Shown here: piece after piece, positions 37,495 through 46,296 of the stretch
Numbering within the stretch: position 1 is the first letter of the stretch
Layout: every line of letters begins with the position of its first letter
Origin: Verrucomicrobiaceae bacterium
GTDB taxonomy: Bacteria; Verrucomicrobiota; Verrucomicrobiia; Verrucomicrobiales; Verrucomicrobiaceae
Direction of reading: 5' to 3'
Assembly: GCA_024232965.1 (NCBI GenBank)
Contig: JACKQF010000004.1
Location: forward strand, 1 to 64,000
DNA length: 64,000 nucleotides
The notes under the pieces: model-generated
Database searches by the model: none
Told to the model about the DNA's origin: nothing
Seen by the model: only the letters and a program-made list of their open reading frames with translations
Made by a program: the position numbers and the translations under genes

Positions 37495-38238
37495 TTACTG
37501 CTTCCCATTCAGCCAGCCGACGACCGTATCGCGGATCGCGTCAGTCCAGATTTGGTAGCCTTTTTCACCTGGATGCAGCAGGTCGGGCATCATCTCTTTC
37601 GTAAGCGTGCCATCCGCCTCCAGCATCTTGGAGCCGATGTCGGTGAAAAACACACGCTGATTGTCGGCATAAGTGCGGATGATTGCGTTCGTCGCTTCAT
37701 TTTGCTGGCGGTATTTGTCCTCAGGAGTCGCTCCGCGTGGGAAGATGGCAAGCATCAGGATCTTCGCGTGCGGGCACTTCGTCTTGAGCTTCTCAAGGAT
37801 CAGCTTCACCCCCTGCGCGGTTTCTTCCGCCGTGCAGTGATAGACCGCGTCGTTCAGTTCCTTTTGCGGGCGCCCCTGATGGCCCGTGTTGTTGGTGCCT
37901 ATCATCAGCACGATGACCTTGGGATCCAGACCATCAAAGTTCCCGTGGTCCAGGCGCCAAAGCACATGCTCCGTGCGATCTCCGCCGATACCAAAATTCG
38001 CCGCACCCAGCGGAGCCCAGTTCTTTTCCCACACCGCCTTGCCCTTACCGGACCAGCCTTGTGTGATGGAGTCCCCCAGGAACACCAGCTTCGCCTCACC
38101 TTTCTTGGAGATGACATTGAAACTCTCATGCAGCGCTTCCTTGCCAGGATGTGGCACCGGCTGGATGGCGTAGTTTTGAGGTGTTTCCGCGAAAAGGGCG
38201 GAGGATAGGAGGCAGAGGGATAGCGTCAGGTATTTCAT
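37495..38238 (-). CDS. Exported SGNH/GDSL hydrolase
   Basis: 247 residues with a signal peptide ending ALFAET. SGNH blocks are visible: I, LVFLGDSITQGW (Ser57); II, NFGIGGDRTEHVLWR (Gly); III, VLMIGTNNTGH (Asn); V, DLLHPGEKGYQIW (Asp and His). The sequence resembles the PAF-acetylhydrolase gamma-subunit/sialate O-acetylesterase-like branch. It probably removes acetyl or acyl groups from carbohydrates in the periplasm; the exact substrate is unknown. It faces the RRM gene's terminator and is divergent from the Gfo/Idh/MocA gene. Confidence 0.85.
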   Translation of the reverse strand: MKYLTLSLCLLSSALFAETPQNYAIQPVPHPGKEALHESFNVISKKGEAKLVFLGDSITQGWSGKGKAVWEKNWAPLGAANFGIGGDRTEHVLWRLDHGNFDGLDPKVIVLMIGTNNTGHQGRPQKELNDAVYHCTAEETAQGVKLILEKLKTKCPHAKILMLAIFPRGATPEDKYRQQNEATNAIIRTYADNQRVFFTDIGSKMLEADGTLTKEMMPDLLHPGEKGYQIWTDAIRDTVVGWLNGKQ

Positions 38239-38408
38239 GGTTGGTTTAAAGAATCAGGTCTCTTGGAACTCATCGATATCGCCCTTTCGATCAAAAAAGG
38301 CAGGTAAACGTAGCAAAAATGCCACGCAGAGGGCCTGAAACGAAGAGAAAACTCGACGCAGCCCCTTCGTTTGGGTAAAAAAACGCTAACCCCTAGTTTC
38401 ATCCCCCT

Positions 38409-39776
38409 ATGAATCGCACTCCACGCACGACTTCCCGCCGTCAGTTTTTGGCTAGCTCCGCCGCCGCAATCGGCTTTCCTACCATCGTCCCCTCCAGCGT
38501 CTTCGGGCAGAACGCACCGTCGAACCGCATCACCATGGCCATCTTTGGCTGGGGCATGATGGGACCCAGCAACACCAACAAGTTTCTTCAAGAGGCAGAC
38601 TGCCAGATCGTGGCCGCCTGCGACATCGATAAGAATCACCTCAAGTCCGCCGTGGACACCGTGAATGGCGCTTACAAGAATCAAGACTGCAAAGCCTACC
38701 ACGACTTCCGCGAAGTCATGGCTCGCAAGGACATCGACGCTGTCATGCTGGCCGTGCCGGACAACTGGCACGCCATTGTCGCGATCGCCGCAGCCAAATC
38801 AGGCAAGGACATCTACGGGGAAAAACCCCTCGCCCGCACCATTCGCGAGCAGCAGGCCATCGTGAAGGCCGTCCAAGACAACAACCGCATCTGGCAGACC
38901 GGCTCCTGGCAGCGCAGTGAGGACAACTTCCGCATCGGTGCAGAAATCGTCCGTAACGGCCTCATCGGCAAATTGAACCGGGTCGAAGTCGGCCTGCCTG
39001 CTGGTCACAACGACTTCGCCAAGACCGGAGACAAAACCCAGATCACCCCACCACCGGCAGAGCTCGACTACGAAGTCTGGATCGGCCCAGCCGCCATGGA
39101 GCCCTACATTGAGGCCCGCGTTCACAAAAACTGGCGCTGGAATTACAACATCGGCGGCGGTCAACTCCTCGACTGGATCGGCCACCACTGCGATATCGCC
39201 CATTGGGGCATGGACTGCGACCGCAGCGGCCCCACCGAGGTCAAGCCGATCCAGGTGGACATGCCAGCCCGCACCGACGTGTGGAATACCGCCACCAAAT
39301 ATCGCACCGAGGCCCTCTACGCTGGCGACATCATCATGACCATCGCTGGCGGTCACGACGACATTCGCATGGGCACCAAGTGGATCGGCACCGAAGGCAC
39401 CATCTACGTCAATCGCAACGGCGCCTACGACTCCTCCAATCCCGAGCTCAAGCAGATCATCCAGAAGCGCGAAGGCGACAAAGTCGTCGAGGCCGCCAAG
39501 GCACCCAAGCTCGGCGATGACATCATCAAGACCCGCCTCTACGAGACCAAGGGACACCACCGCAACTTCCTCGACTGCGTCAAGAGCCGCCAGCCCACCG
39601 TCACCCCCGTGGAGACCGCCCACCACAGCGCCATCCCCGGTCACCTCTCCCTCATCTCCCTGATGCTGAACCGCAGCATCAAGTGGGACCCCACCAAGGA
39701 AGAGATCATCGGCGACGAAGAAGCCACCAAGATGCTCGGTCGCGAATACCGCGCCCCTTGGAAGCTCGAAGCCTAA
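38409..39776 (+). CDS. Tat-exported Gfo/Idh/MocA-family oxidoreductase
   Basis: 455 residues. TSRRQFLASSAAAIGFP near the N-terminus is a twin-arginine signal, so it is exported folded with its NAD(P) cofactor. The Rossmann domain shows AIFGWGMMGPSN (dinucleotide loop), AVPDNWHA and GKDIYGEKPLARTIREQ (EKP catalytic Lys). The C-terminal domain contains GGGQLLDWIGHHCDIAHWGM with the active-site His/Asp. Such proteins are abundant in Verrucomicrobia and Planctomycetes and are thought to oxidise or rearrange sugars in the periplasm. The neighbouring beta-lactamase/NamZ gene is 93 bases downstream and may be co-transcribed. Substrate unknown. Confidence 0.88.
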   Translation: MNRTPRTTSRRQFLASSAAAIGFPTIVPSSVFGQNAPSNRITMAIFGWGMMGPSNTNKFLQEADCQIVAACDIDKNHLKSAVDTVNGAYKNQDCKAYHDFREVMARKDIDAVMLAVPDNWHAIVAIAAAKSGKDIYGEKPLARTIREQQAIVKAVQDNNRIWQTGSWQRSEDNFRIGAEIVRNGLIGKLNRVEVGLPAGHNDFAKTGDKTQITPPPAELDYEVWIGPAAMEPYIEARVHKNWRWNYNIGGGQLLDWIGHHCDIAHWGMDCDRSGPTEVKPIQVDMPARTDVWNTATKYRTEALYAGDIIMTIAGGHDDIRMGTKWIGTEGTIYVNRNGAYDSSNPELKQIIQKREGDKVVEAAKAPKLGDDIIKTRLYETKGHHRNFLDCVKSRQPTVTPVETAHHSAIPGHLSLISLMLNRSIKWDPTKEEIIGDEEATKMLGREYRAPWKLEA

Positions 39777-39869
39777 AGCTCCCAGACGCCTCCCCACCAC
39801 GCGGCCCCATCGCATTCGATTCCCGAGTCCCTCGGTAGGATCATCGTGCCCGCACCCGTAGCCCTGACC

Positions 39870-42146
39870 ATGCATCTCAAGTCCATCGCCTTCCTCGCCA
39901 CCGCCCTGCACTGTGGTGCACAGTCCGCGCCCCATCCCAAGGCGGTCCTGGACGCCGCCATCGCCGCCAAAAACCCACCCGGCGCAGTCCTGTGGATTGA
40001 AAAGGGAGATCAACACGAACAGATCACCCTCGGCGACCGCGCCCTGCTTCCCAGCGTCGAGCCCATGACGCCCGACACGATTTTTGACGCCGCCTCCCTG
40101 ACCAAAGTCGTCGCCACCACCCCGGCCGTCCTGCAGTTGATCGAGTCTGGCAAACTCCAACTCGACGCCCCGGTGCAGCGCTACCTGCCCGCCTTCACCG
40201 GTGATGGGCGCGATACCATCACGCTGCGCCACCTCCTCACCCACACCTCCGGGCTTCCCGCTGGCATCCAGCGCGAGCCCGCCTGGCACGGGTACGACGC
40301 GGCGATCACCCGTGCCATCAGCCTGCGCCCCGATCACCCACCCGGCACCTACTTCCGTTACAGCGACGTCAATTTCATCCTTCTCGGTCACCTCGTCGCG
40401 CAATCCTCCGGGCAAACCTTGGATGCCTACTGCTCGACCCACATTTTTGCTCCCCTGAAGCTCAGCGACACCCGCTTCAATCCCCCCACCGACTGGCGCG
40501 CGCGCATCGCCCCCACGGAGCCCGACGAAAACGGCACCCTCCTGCGCGGCGTGGTGCACGATCCGACCGCTCGAAAAATGAGCGGTGTCGCGGGCAATGC
40601 CGGGCTCTTTACCAACGCCGCCGATCTTGCCCGCTACGCCCGCATGCTCCTGAACGAAGGGACTCTCGACGGCGCTCGCATTCTCAGCAAAACCTCGGTC
40701 CGGCGCATGGCCACGGTCCAGACCGCCCCCACCCTGTGGACCCGTCGCGGTCTCGGCATGGACATCGATTCCGCCTTCAGCCGCCCCCGTGGCAGCCTCT
40801 TCCCTGTCGGCAGTTACGGGCATACCGGCTTCACCGGCACCGCCTTGTGGATCGATCCCTATTCCCGCAGCTTCTACATCTTTCTCAGCTCCCGCCTCCA
40901 CCCCCAGGGCCGTGGCGATGTGCGGGAGCTCTACACCCAGCTCGGCACCGCCATCGCCCAGCAGCTGCAGATCACCAGCCCACCCCAGGCGCTCTCTCCC
41001 CGACTCAGCCCCACCGAGGTCCCCACCGTCCTCAATGGCATCGACGTCCTATCGCACAAAAACTTCGCCGCGCTCAAGGGCCTACGCATTGGACTCATCA
41101 CCAACCAAACCGGCATCGACAATACCCGCCGCAGCACCATCGACCTCCTCGCCAAGGCACCGGACGTGCAGATCAAGCGACTCTTCAGCCCAGAGCACGG
41201 CATTCGTGGCATCGAAGACCGCGAAGGCATCAGCGATAGCCAAGACCCCCGCACCGGCCTCCCCATCATCAGCCTTTACGGAGAACGCAAAGCCCCCAGC
41301 GCCGAGCAGCTCAGCGACCTCGACGCCCTCGTCTTTGACATCCAGGACATCGGTTGCCGCTTCTACACCTACATCTCCACCCTGCGGCTCTGCCTAGAGT
41401 CCGCCGCCGCTCACAAAAAGAAGTTCATCGTCCTGGATCGCATCAATCCCATCGGCGGCACCATCGTGGAAGGCCCCACCCACCTCGACGAGCGCAGCTT
41501 CACCGCCACCCACGATATCCCCATCCGCCACGGCATGACCACTGGGGAGCTCGCCCGCCTCATGAATGCCGAGCTCCACCTGGGTGCCGACCTCACCATC
41601 ATCCCCTGCGAGGGCTGGACGCGCAGCCTCACCCAGGATCAGACCGGCCTTCCCTGGGTCAATCCCAGCCCGAACATGCGCAACCTCCACGCCGCCCAGC
41701 TTTACCCCGGCATCGGCCTGCTCGAGTTTTCCATCAGCGTCGGCCGCGGTACCGATACCCCCTTTGAAATCATCGGCGCCCCCTACATCGACGACCTCCA
41801 GCTCGCGCAAGCCCTCAACGCCAGCGGCCTGCCCGGCATCCGTTTCATGCCCATCCGTTTCACCCCCATCGCCAGCATCTACAAAGACCAGCCCTGTGGC
41901 GGCGTCCGCCTCCTCATCACCGATCCCTCCGTCCTCCAGAGCGTAGATGTCGGGCTCGCCATCGCCAGCGAACTGCAGCACCGCTACCCCCAGCACTTCA
42001 AGCTCGCCGAACTCAACAAGCTCCTCAGCCACAAAGTCCTCCACCACCAAGTCCAAACCGCCGCCCCTTGGCCCGCCCTCCACCAAACCTGGTCCAAAGA
42101 AGCCACCACCTTCACCGACCTCCGTCGGCCTTACTTGCTTTATTGA
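39870..42146 (+). CDS. Fusion of a serine beta-lactamase-like domain and a NamZ (DUF1343) exo-N-acetylmuramidase domain
   Basis: I choose the ATG at 39870 (758 residues), which gives a signal peptide ending CGAQSAP; a GTG at 39846 is possible. Residues 20 to about 365 are a class C beta-lactamase/esterase-like domain: ASLTK (catalytic Ser and Lys, about 76), YSDVN and HTGFTG (KTG equivalent). Residues 385 to the end are DUF1343: LKGLRIGLITNQTGID, LFSPEHGIRGIEDREGI, FDIQDIGCRFYTYISTL and PSPNMRNLHAAQLYPGIGLL. NamZ proteins release MurNAc from the end of peptidoglycan chains. The first domain may cleave a peptide or ester on the muropeptide; that is inference from fusion. Acts in the periplasm. 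Confidence 0.85.
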   Translation: MHLKSIAFLATALHCGAQSAPHPKAVLDAAIAAKNPPGAVLWIEKGDQHEQITLGDRALLPSVEPMTPDTIFDAASLTKVVATTPAVLQLIESGKLQLDAPVQRYLPAFTGDGRDTITLRHLLTHTSGLPAGIQREPAWHGYDAAITRAISLRPDHPPGTYFRYSDVNFILLGHLVAQSSGQTLDAYCSTHIFAPLKLSDTRFNPPTDWRARIAPTEPDENGTLLRGVVHDPTARKMSGVAGNAGLFTNAADLARYARMLLNEGTLDGARILSKTSVRRMATVQTAPTLWTRRGLGMDIDSAFSRPRGSLFPVGSYGHTGFTGTALWIDPYSRSFYIFLSSRLHPQGRGDVRELYTQLGTAIAQQLQITSPPQALSPRLSPTEVPTVLNGIDVLSHKNFAALKGLRIGLITNQTGIDNTRRSTIDLLAKAPDVQIKRLFSPEHGIRGIEDREGISDSQDPRTGLPIISLYGERKAPSAEQLSDLDALVFDIQDIGCRFYTYISTLRLCLESAAAHKKKFIVLDRINPIGGTIVEGPTHLDERSFTATHDIPIRHGMTTGELARLMNAELHLGADLTIIPCEGWTRSLTQDQTGLPWVNPSPNMRNLHAAQLYPGIGLLEFSISVGRGTDTPFEIIGAPYIDDLQLAQALNASGLPGIRFMPIRFTPIASIYKDQPCGGVRLLITDPSVLQSVDVGLAIASELQHRYPQHFKLAELNKLLSHKVLHHQVQTAAPWPALHQTWSKEATTFTDLRRPYLLY

Positions 42147-42324
42147 GTCAGGCCGAAACTCAGCAAAGCAGGCGCCTCCTCCGCCAAGAATTTTCTGGGC
42201 TTGCCCCATACCACAACTCCCGGCGACCGGGCTCCAGACATCCACAACGCCGCTGGGGATGTCCGGTGTGAGCGTTTCGGGGGGGCCGGTATTCGGACTC
42301 TACCACTAGGACAGAATGTCGGTG
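42147..42324. other. Short spacer with an inverted repeat
   Basis: GACATCC (42237-42243) and GGATGTC (42257-42263) form a 7-bp stem with a 13-base loop but no T-run, so a terminator is doubtful. No gene is seen. Confidence 0.3.
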
Positions 42325-42720
42325 CTAAATGGCGGGCTGGGGATGGTTCCCGTCGCTATCGGCACAGCGGCCAGCCCCTGAAAGCCTTCGCTCGCATCGC
42401 GGGCAATCTGGGGGAGACGCGTCCGCGGCGCGTTGGGCTCGCAGATGCGCGCGATGCCATCCTAGCAGATAGACTGGCGCAAGGTATGGAATCAAGCCGA
42501 AGACGATCCATTTGGCGGGTGAGTCTTTGCGAAGGTAGAGCGCCCAAAAGAAGCACCCGATCGATCCACATAGGAAGGGGGCAATCCATTGCAGCCCACC
42601 CAGGAGTGAATCCGACGGCGGGTCCCAGCGCATGCAGCCCACAATGACTAAGATCGGAACGATGCCAAAGAAGTGGTTGTCGATCCAATTCTGAAGTCGA
42701 TCTAATAGCGTGGTTTTCAT
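42325..42720 (-). CDS. Small membrane protein, unknown function
   Basis: 131 residues with three probable membrane segments (FGIVPILVIVGCM, WIAPFLCGSIGCFFWALYL, WIVFGLIPYLAPVYLLGW) and a polar, Cys-containing tail (SPPDCPRCERRLSG) that looks like half of a zinc ribbon. Nothing identifies a family. The context is neutral: the convergent NamZ gene on one side and the divergent ankyrin/transpeptidase gene on the other. Coding status is supported by hydrophobic periodicity only. Confidence 0.5.
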   Translation of the reverse strand: MKTTLLDRLQNWIDNHFFGIVPILVIVGCMRWDPPSDSLLGGLQWIAPFLCGSIGCFFWALYLRKDSPAKWIVFGLIPYLAPVYLLGWHRAHLRAQRAADASPPDCPRCERRLSGAGRCADSDGNHPQPAI

Positions 42721-43011
42721 AGGCCAGTGGAGGCAGTATGGACGAATCTGGCCGGACTGTCAGCGCGAAAGTTGCCGCCAAGCTTTCCGCTGTGCGAGGC
42801 CGTGGGCATAGCCTCATGGCCCCTGCGGGTCGACCGTTCGCGAGGCTGCATTTTGGAGACTGGCGACGGTGAGGAGGGCAGACAGGGAGTGTCTGCATCA
42901 CCCCGCAGTGGCCGGTCCTCCTGTCTCCCTAGTGCGCATCCCTGCTTGACTCTGCGCATTCCTGAGCCTGACTAGCAGCCACCTCTTTCAGTATCTGTCC
43001 CCCCTTGTGCC

Positions 43012-44232
43012 GTGCCACGTCTTCCTCTCATCAAAGCTTGGTTTTTGCCTCTGGCCGTCGGATCGGTCTTGGGCGGGGGTGGCTTTTTCTTGCTGAAGCC
43101 TGAGGTCAAATCGCAGGAAACGGGGGTAGCGGCTGATACCTCGGCAAAGGTGGCTAAGACTGAAGTGGCGAGTCTTTCGCCAGCCCCTGCACCGGCGCTC
43201 GCTGCGACACCGGAGGCAAAGGCCTCGGCTCCGGCGGCTGGCATTGCGAAGCCGAAGGCTGGTGCTCAGGCGAAGCCAAAGCCACATCGCCCACGAATTC
43301 CCGACACGACCTGGATGCGGCCCTTGCCGATGGAGACGGAGTCTCTGCCAGCGCTCTACGCGGCGATCTTGAATGAGGACATTGAAGCGGCTTGCGATTG
43401 GATGGTCCACGGGGCCTGGGTGGATGAGGTCACGCCCGGTGGCGATACGGCTCTGTGCGCGGCGATCCGTCAGGGATCGGACGCTCTGACACGCGCGCTC
43501 TTGCTCTGTGGTGCCGATTTCAAGTCCCCAGGTGCTGAGGGTCAACCGCCTGTCGCGCTCGCAGCGCTGGACCGCAAAACTCCGGTGCTGACAGCGCTGC
43601 TTAGCGCAGGAGCAGATCCTGACACGAGGATCGCGACGCCTGTGCATCAGCGCTTCATTGATGCGGCAGGACTGCGCGATTTGAAGAGCTCCTTTGTCAA
43701 TGATGCGGGGCTGACGCCTCTGATGCTGTGCTCCATCCGGGGGGATGTGGATACTGCCGTGCTGCTGCTGCGTGCCGGTGCCAGCACGGACAAGCACACC
43801 ACCATCAACCGCCGTTACCCGATCAACTTTGCCTGCACGCAGGGTTACATCTTTTTGATGCGAGTCCTCCTCGGCCGCGACCCCGACTCTGAGCCTGCGA
43901 TGCGTGTGACGGTGGATTTATCCCTCCAGCGCGCTTACGTCAAAAAGCATGGCGAGGTTATCGACTCCTGCTCCGTGTCCAGCGGTCGCAAGGGCTTTGA
44001 CACGCCGCCGGGGCAGTACGTCATCACCAACAAATACCGCTCTTGGAAGTCGACGATTTACCACGTCGAGATGCCGTTTTTCATGCGGCTGAATTGCAGT
44101 GCCATCGGGCTGCACGCGGGTTACGTCACGGGCAGCCCGGCCTCCCATGGCTGTGTGCGCCTGCCGCCGTCCAAAGCCAAGCAGTTCTTTGAGATGCTGG
44201 GGGTCGGCGATGAGGTGGAGATCGTCCCGTGA
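43012..44232 (+). CDS. Ankyrin-repeat L,D-transpeptidase (YkuD) fusion
   Basis: 406 residues from a GTG start. The N-terminus is a membrane anchor or signal (FLPLAVGSVLGGGGFFLL) followed by an Ala/Pro/Lys-rich linker (about 45-95). Ankyrin-type helices occupy about 105-290: LPALYAAILNEDIEAACDWM, DTALCAAIRQGSDALTRALL and LTPLMLCSIRGDVDTAVLLL. The last 110 residues are a YkuD domain, RVTVDLSLQRAYVKKHGEVI to the end, with the catalytic SHGC (Cys381) and upstream His368 in HAGYVTGSPASHGC. It should form 3-3 cross-links or attach proteins to peptidoglycan in the periplasm. Convergent with dgt. Confidence 0.88.
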   Translation: MPRLPLIKAWFLPLAVGSVLGGGGFFLLKPEVKSQETGVAADTSAKVAKTEVASLSPAPAPALAATPEAKASAPAAGIAKPKAGAQAKPKPHRPRIPDTTWMRPLPMETESLPALYAAILNEDIEAACDWMVHGAWVDEVTPGGDTALCAAIRQGSDALTRALLLCGADFKSPGAEGQPPVALAALDRKTPVLTALLSAGADPDTRIATPVHQRFIDAAGLRDLKSSFVNDAGLTPLMLCSIRGDVDTAVLLLRAGASTDKHTTINRRYPINFACTQGYIFLMRVLLGRDPDSEPAMRVTVDLSLQRAYVKKHGEVIDSCSVSSGRKGFDTPPGQYVITNKYRSWKSTIYHVEMPFFMRLNCSAIGLHAGYVTGSPASHGCVRLPPSKAKQFFEMLGVGDEVEIVP

Positions 44233-44241
44233 GGACGAGGG

Positions 44242-45510
44242 TCACACAAAATCGGTGATCGAACCGAAATCAGCATCGAAGAGGCGACGGTAGGTGCGGA
44301 AAGCAAAGCTATCCGTCATGCTGGCGATCCAATCGCACACCAGTCGTGCGCGCATGCCTTCATCATCGGTCTCTTCGATGGTCTTTTCGATCCCGGGTGG
44401 CAGCAGATGCAGACCGCGACCGTGCTGGGTGATGTAGCGATCCTGCAAGACGCCAAAGAGCTTCGTCAAAATGATGTCTGCCTTGTAATCGAGCTGCTGC
44501 AACTGCGGGGAAAGAAAGACCAACTCCAGGGAGATGCGCTTGTTGGTCTCCGCCTGTTTTTTGATCTGCGGATCGATGTCCAAGGTCCAGGCGTGGCGTT
44601 GGCTGAAGTCGCTGAGAAAGCCCGCCACCCGACGCAGCTTGCACCCGCGGATGTGATCTCCGATGCGGCGATTCAGGCGACTTTCCACCCGGCGCTCTCG
44701 AAGAGCCTTGAGCAGAAACTCCACCTGTGCGCTTTCGTCCGCATCCAGCTGAACCTCGGAGGCCCAGTACTCCAATCGTGCGGCATTGATGAAGCCAGCG
44801 TGGATGCCATCCGCGAGGTCATTGAGCGAATAAGCCGTGTCATCCGCCCAGTCCATGATCTGGCACTCGATGCTGCGAAAGGCGTTGCGCTTCTTTCCTG
44901 GCTCTAGGTCCGCTGGGATCGGCTGGTGATTCAGGGTAAAGTCCAGCCAGTCTTTCTGATCGTCGTAGAGGTAGTGGTGGCTGGCCTGCGGTGTCTCCGA
45001 CAGCAAGGTCTTGTATTTCAGCACGCCATCCAGAAGCGCACGCGTCGGATTCATCCCTTCGCCGCTTTCGGAAAACAGTGTCTCGGTGAGCAAGCGCAGC
45101 GTCTGGGCATTGCCCTCAAAGCCGCCGTAAGGCCGCATCAGGCGATGCAGGGTGCGCTCCCCGGCATGGCCAAAAGGCGGGTGCCCGATGTCGTGGGCGA
45201 GGCAGGCGCTTTCCACCAGATCAGGATCAATGCAGCACTCAGCGGAGAAGTCCGGCTCATTCTGCTGCAGCGAGGCGCAGATGGAGCGCCCGATCTGGGC
45301 GACCTCGATGGAGTGCGTCAGGCGCGTCCGATAAAAGTCGTATTCGCCCGAAAGGAAGACTTGGGTCTTGCTCTGCAGACGACGGAAAGCGGAGCTATGG
45401 ATGATGCGGTCCCGATCCATCTGGTAGGGCGACCGATATTCGCCTGGATGGACACGGCGCAGGACCCGCGTCTCCGCGTCGGATGCTTGATAGAACAGGT
45501 TCGTCGTCAT
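44242..45510 (-). CDS. dgt: Deoxyguanosinetriphosphate triphosphohydrolase-like protein
   Basis: 422 residues, the size of the shorter (type 2) dGTPase family. HD-domain ligands: RTRLTHSIEVAQIGR (His), CLAHDIGHPPFGHAGE (His-Asp), and MDWADDTAYSLNDLADG (final Asp). FRRLQSKTQVF and GGFEGNAQTLRLLT are also typical. It removes triphosphate from dNTPs, adjusting nucleotide pools and sometimes restricting foreign DNA, in the cytosol. The next gene on the same strand begins 13 bases beyond its start. No phage or defence genes surround it, so housekeeping is the likelier role. Confidence 0.9.
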   Translation of the reverse strand: MTTNLFYQASDAETRVLRRVHPGEYRSPYQMDRDRIIHSSAFRRLQSKTQVFLSGEYDFYRTRLTHSIEVAQIGRSICASLQQNEPDFSAECCIDPDLVESACLAHDIGHPPFGHAGERTLHRLMRPYGGFEGNAQTLRLLTETLFSESGEGMNPTRALLDGVLKYKTLLSETPQASHHYLYDDQKDWLDFTLNHQPIPADLEPGKKRNAFRSIECQIMDWADDTAYSLNDLADGIHAGFINAARLEYWASEVQLDADESAQVEFLLKALRERRVESRLNRRIGDHIRGCKLRRVAGFLSDFSQRHAWTLDIDPQIKKQAETNKRISLELVFLSPQLQQLDYKADIILTKLFGVLQDRYITQHGRGLHLLPPGIEKTIEETDDEGMRARLVCDWIASMTDSFAFRTYRRLFDADFGSITDFV

Positions 45511-45523
45511 TCAGCGATCTTTG

Positions 45524-46204
45524 TTAAACGACCGGGGGCGTCGAGTCAGCCTTTTTTTCCGATGCCGTCGCCGTGCGCACCGCGCGTCTGGCTGCGACGG
45601 TAGTTTTGACGGTGACGCGGGCGGTGGCAAAAAGCTGCCACAACAAGAGCGTGGCAAAGTAGCCGATCACACCCAGCACTGCACCGCTGATGACCCCACC
45701 GACCAGCATTGATTTCACCCATGACAACAGGGTGGACACGCCATCGCCCGGCAGGGCACCTGCGGTATCCAGCCCGCGTAGCCACAAGGAAACAAAGTGC
45801 AGCAAGCCTCTGGCAGACTCCATGTCTGGCGCTGCTGCCGTGGTGTGGCCGAGGATGCCCAGCAACCAGTTGCCGACATGAATTTCTGCCACCGCAGCCG
45901 GCACCATCGTGACCGGATTGGTGATCCAGCAGGTCATGATAGCGATCGGGATATTGACGCGAAACAGTGCCGCCAGAATTGCTGCCACAGGCATCTGACC
46001 GGGCACAAGTTGCATCATCACCAGACAACCAATCGCCGCGCCACCCGCAAAGGTGTGCGGGGTAGGCTTCCACACATGCTTATCCAAAAAGTGGCGAGAG
46101 AACCAGCGCAGCAAGGGGCTGGCCTTGAGCCGACGAGGATGCTTCAGGTAACGGTAGGTCCTGAAGAGCGTCTTGCGAAAGTAGCCTCTGGCTAGGTCAA
46201 GCAT
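45524..46204 (-). CDS. DUF2062 membrane protein
   Basis: 226 residues with the DUF2062 pattern: an N-terminal basic helical part (RYLKHPRRLKASPLLRWFSR), then HTFAGGAAIGCLVMMQLVPG, MPVAAILAALFRVNIPIAI and CWITNPVTMVPAAV, then two more membrane segments. Proteins of this family sit in the inner membrane and are often near glycosyltransferases or cell-envelope genes; their function is not known to me. It lies between uppP and dgt on the minus strand, 13 bases upstream of dgt, and could form a unit with it. The tail is rich in Ala and Lys. Confidence 0.82.
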   Translation of the reverse strand: MLDLARGYFRKTLFRTYRYLKHPRRLKASPLLRWFSRHFLDKHVWKPTPHTFAGGAAIGCLVMMQLVPGQMPVAAILAALFRVNIPIAIMTCWITNPVTMVPAAVAEIHVGNWLLGILGHTTAAAPDMESARGLLHFVSLWLRGLDTAGALPGDGVSTLLSWVKSMLVGGVISGAVLGVIGYFATLLLWQLFATARVTVKTTVAARRAVRTATASEKKADSTPPVV

Positions 46205-46296
46205 CAGATAAGGAAAGGAAGAAACGTCAGGGCCGGACCGCCAACAAAAGGGCGCAGCATCATAGATTCATACGCTGCGAAGTCAGTCATTGAGCA

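Noticed and set aside
38799..40901. 700-codon open frame on the minus strand
   Set aside because: It spans the antisense of two well-identified genes (Gfo/Idh/MocA and NamZ fusion) and has the Gly/Val/Ala-rich composition of a shadow frame.
42721..43011. Small gene in the gap before the transpeptidase
   Set aside because: The 82-codon frame has no Shine-Dalgarno sequence and no recognisable protein features.
44242..45510. dGTPase as part of a phage-defence island
   Set aside because: Neighbours are housekeeping and envelope genes; no other defence family is present.
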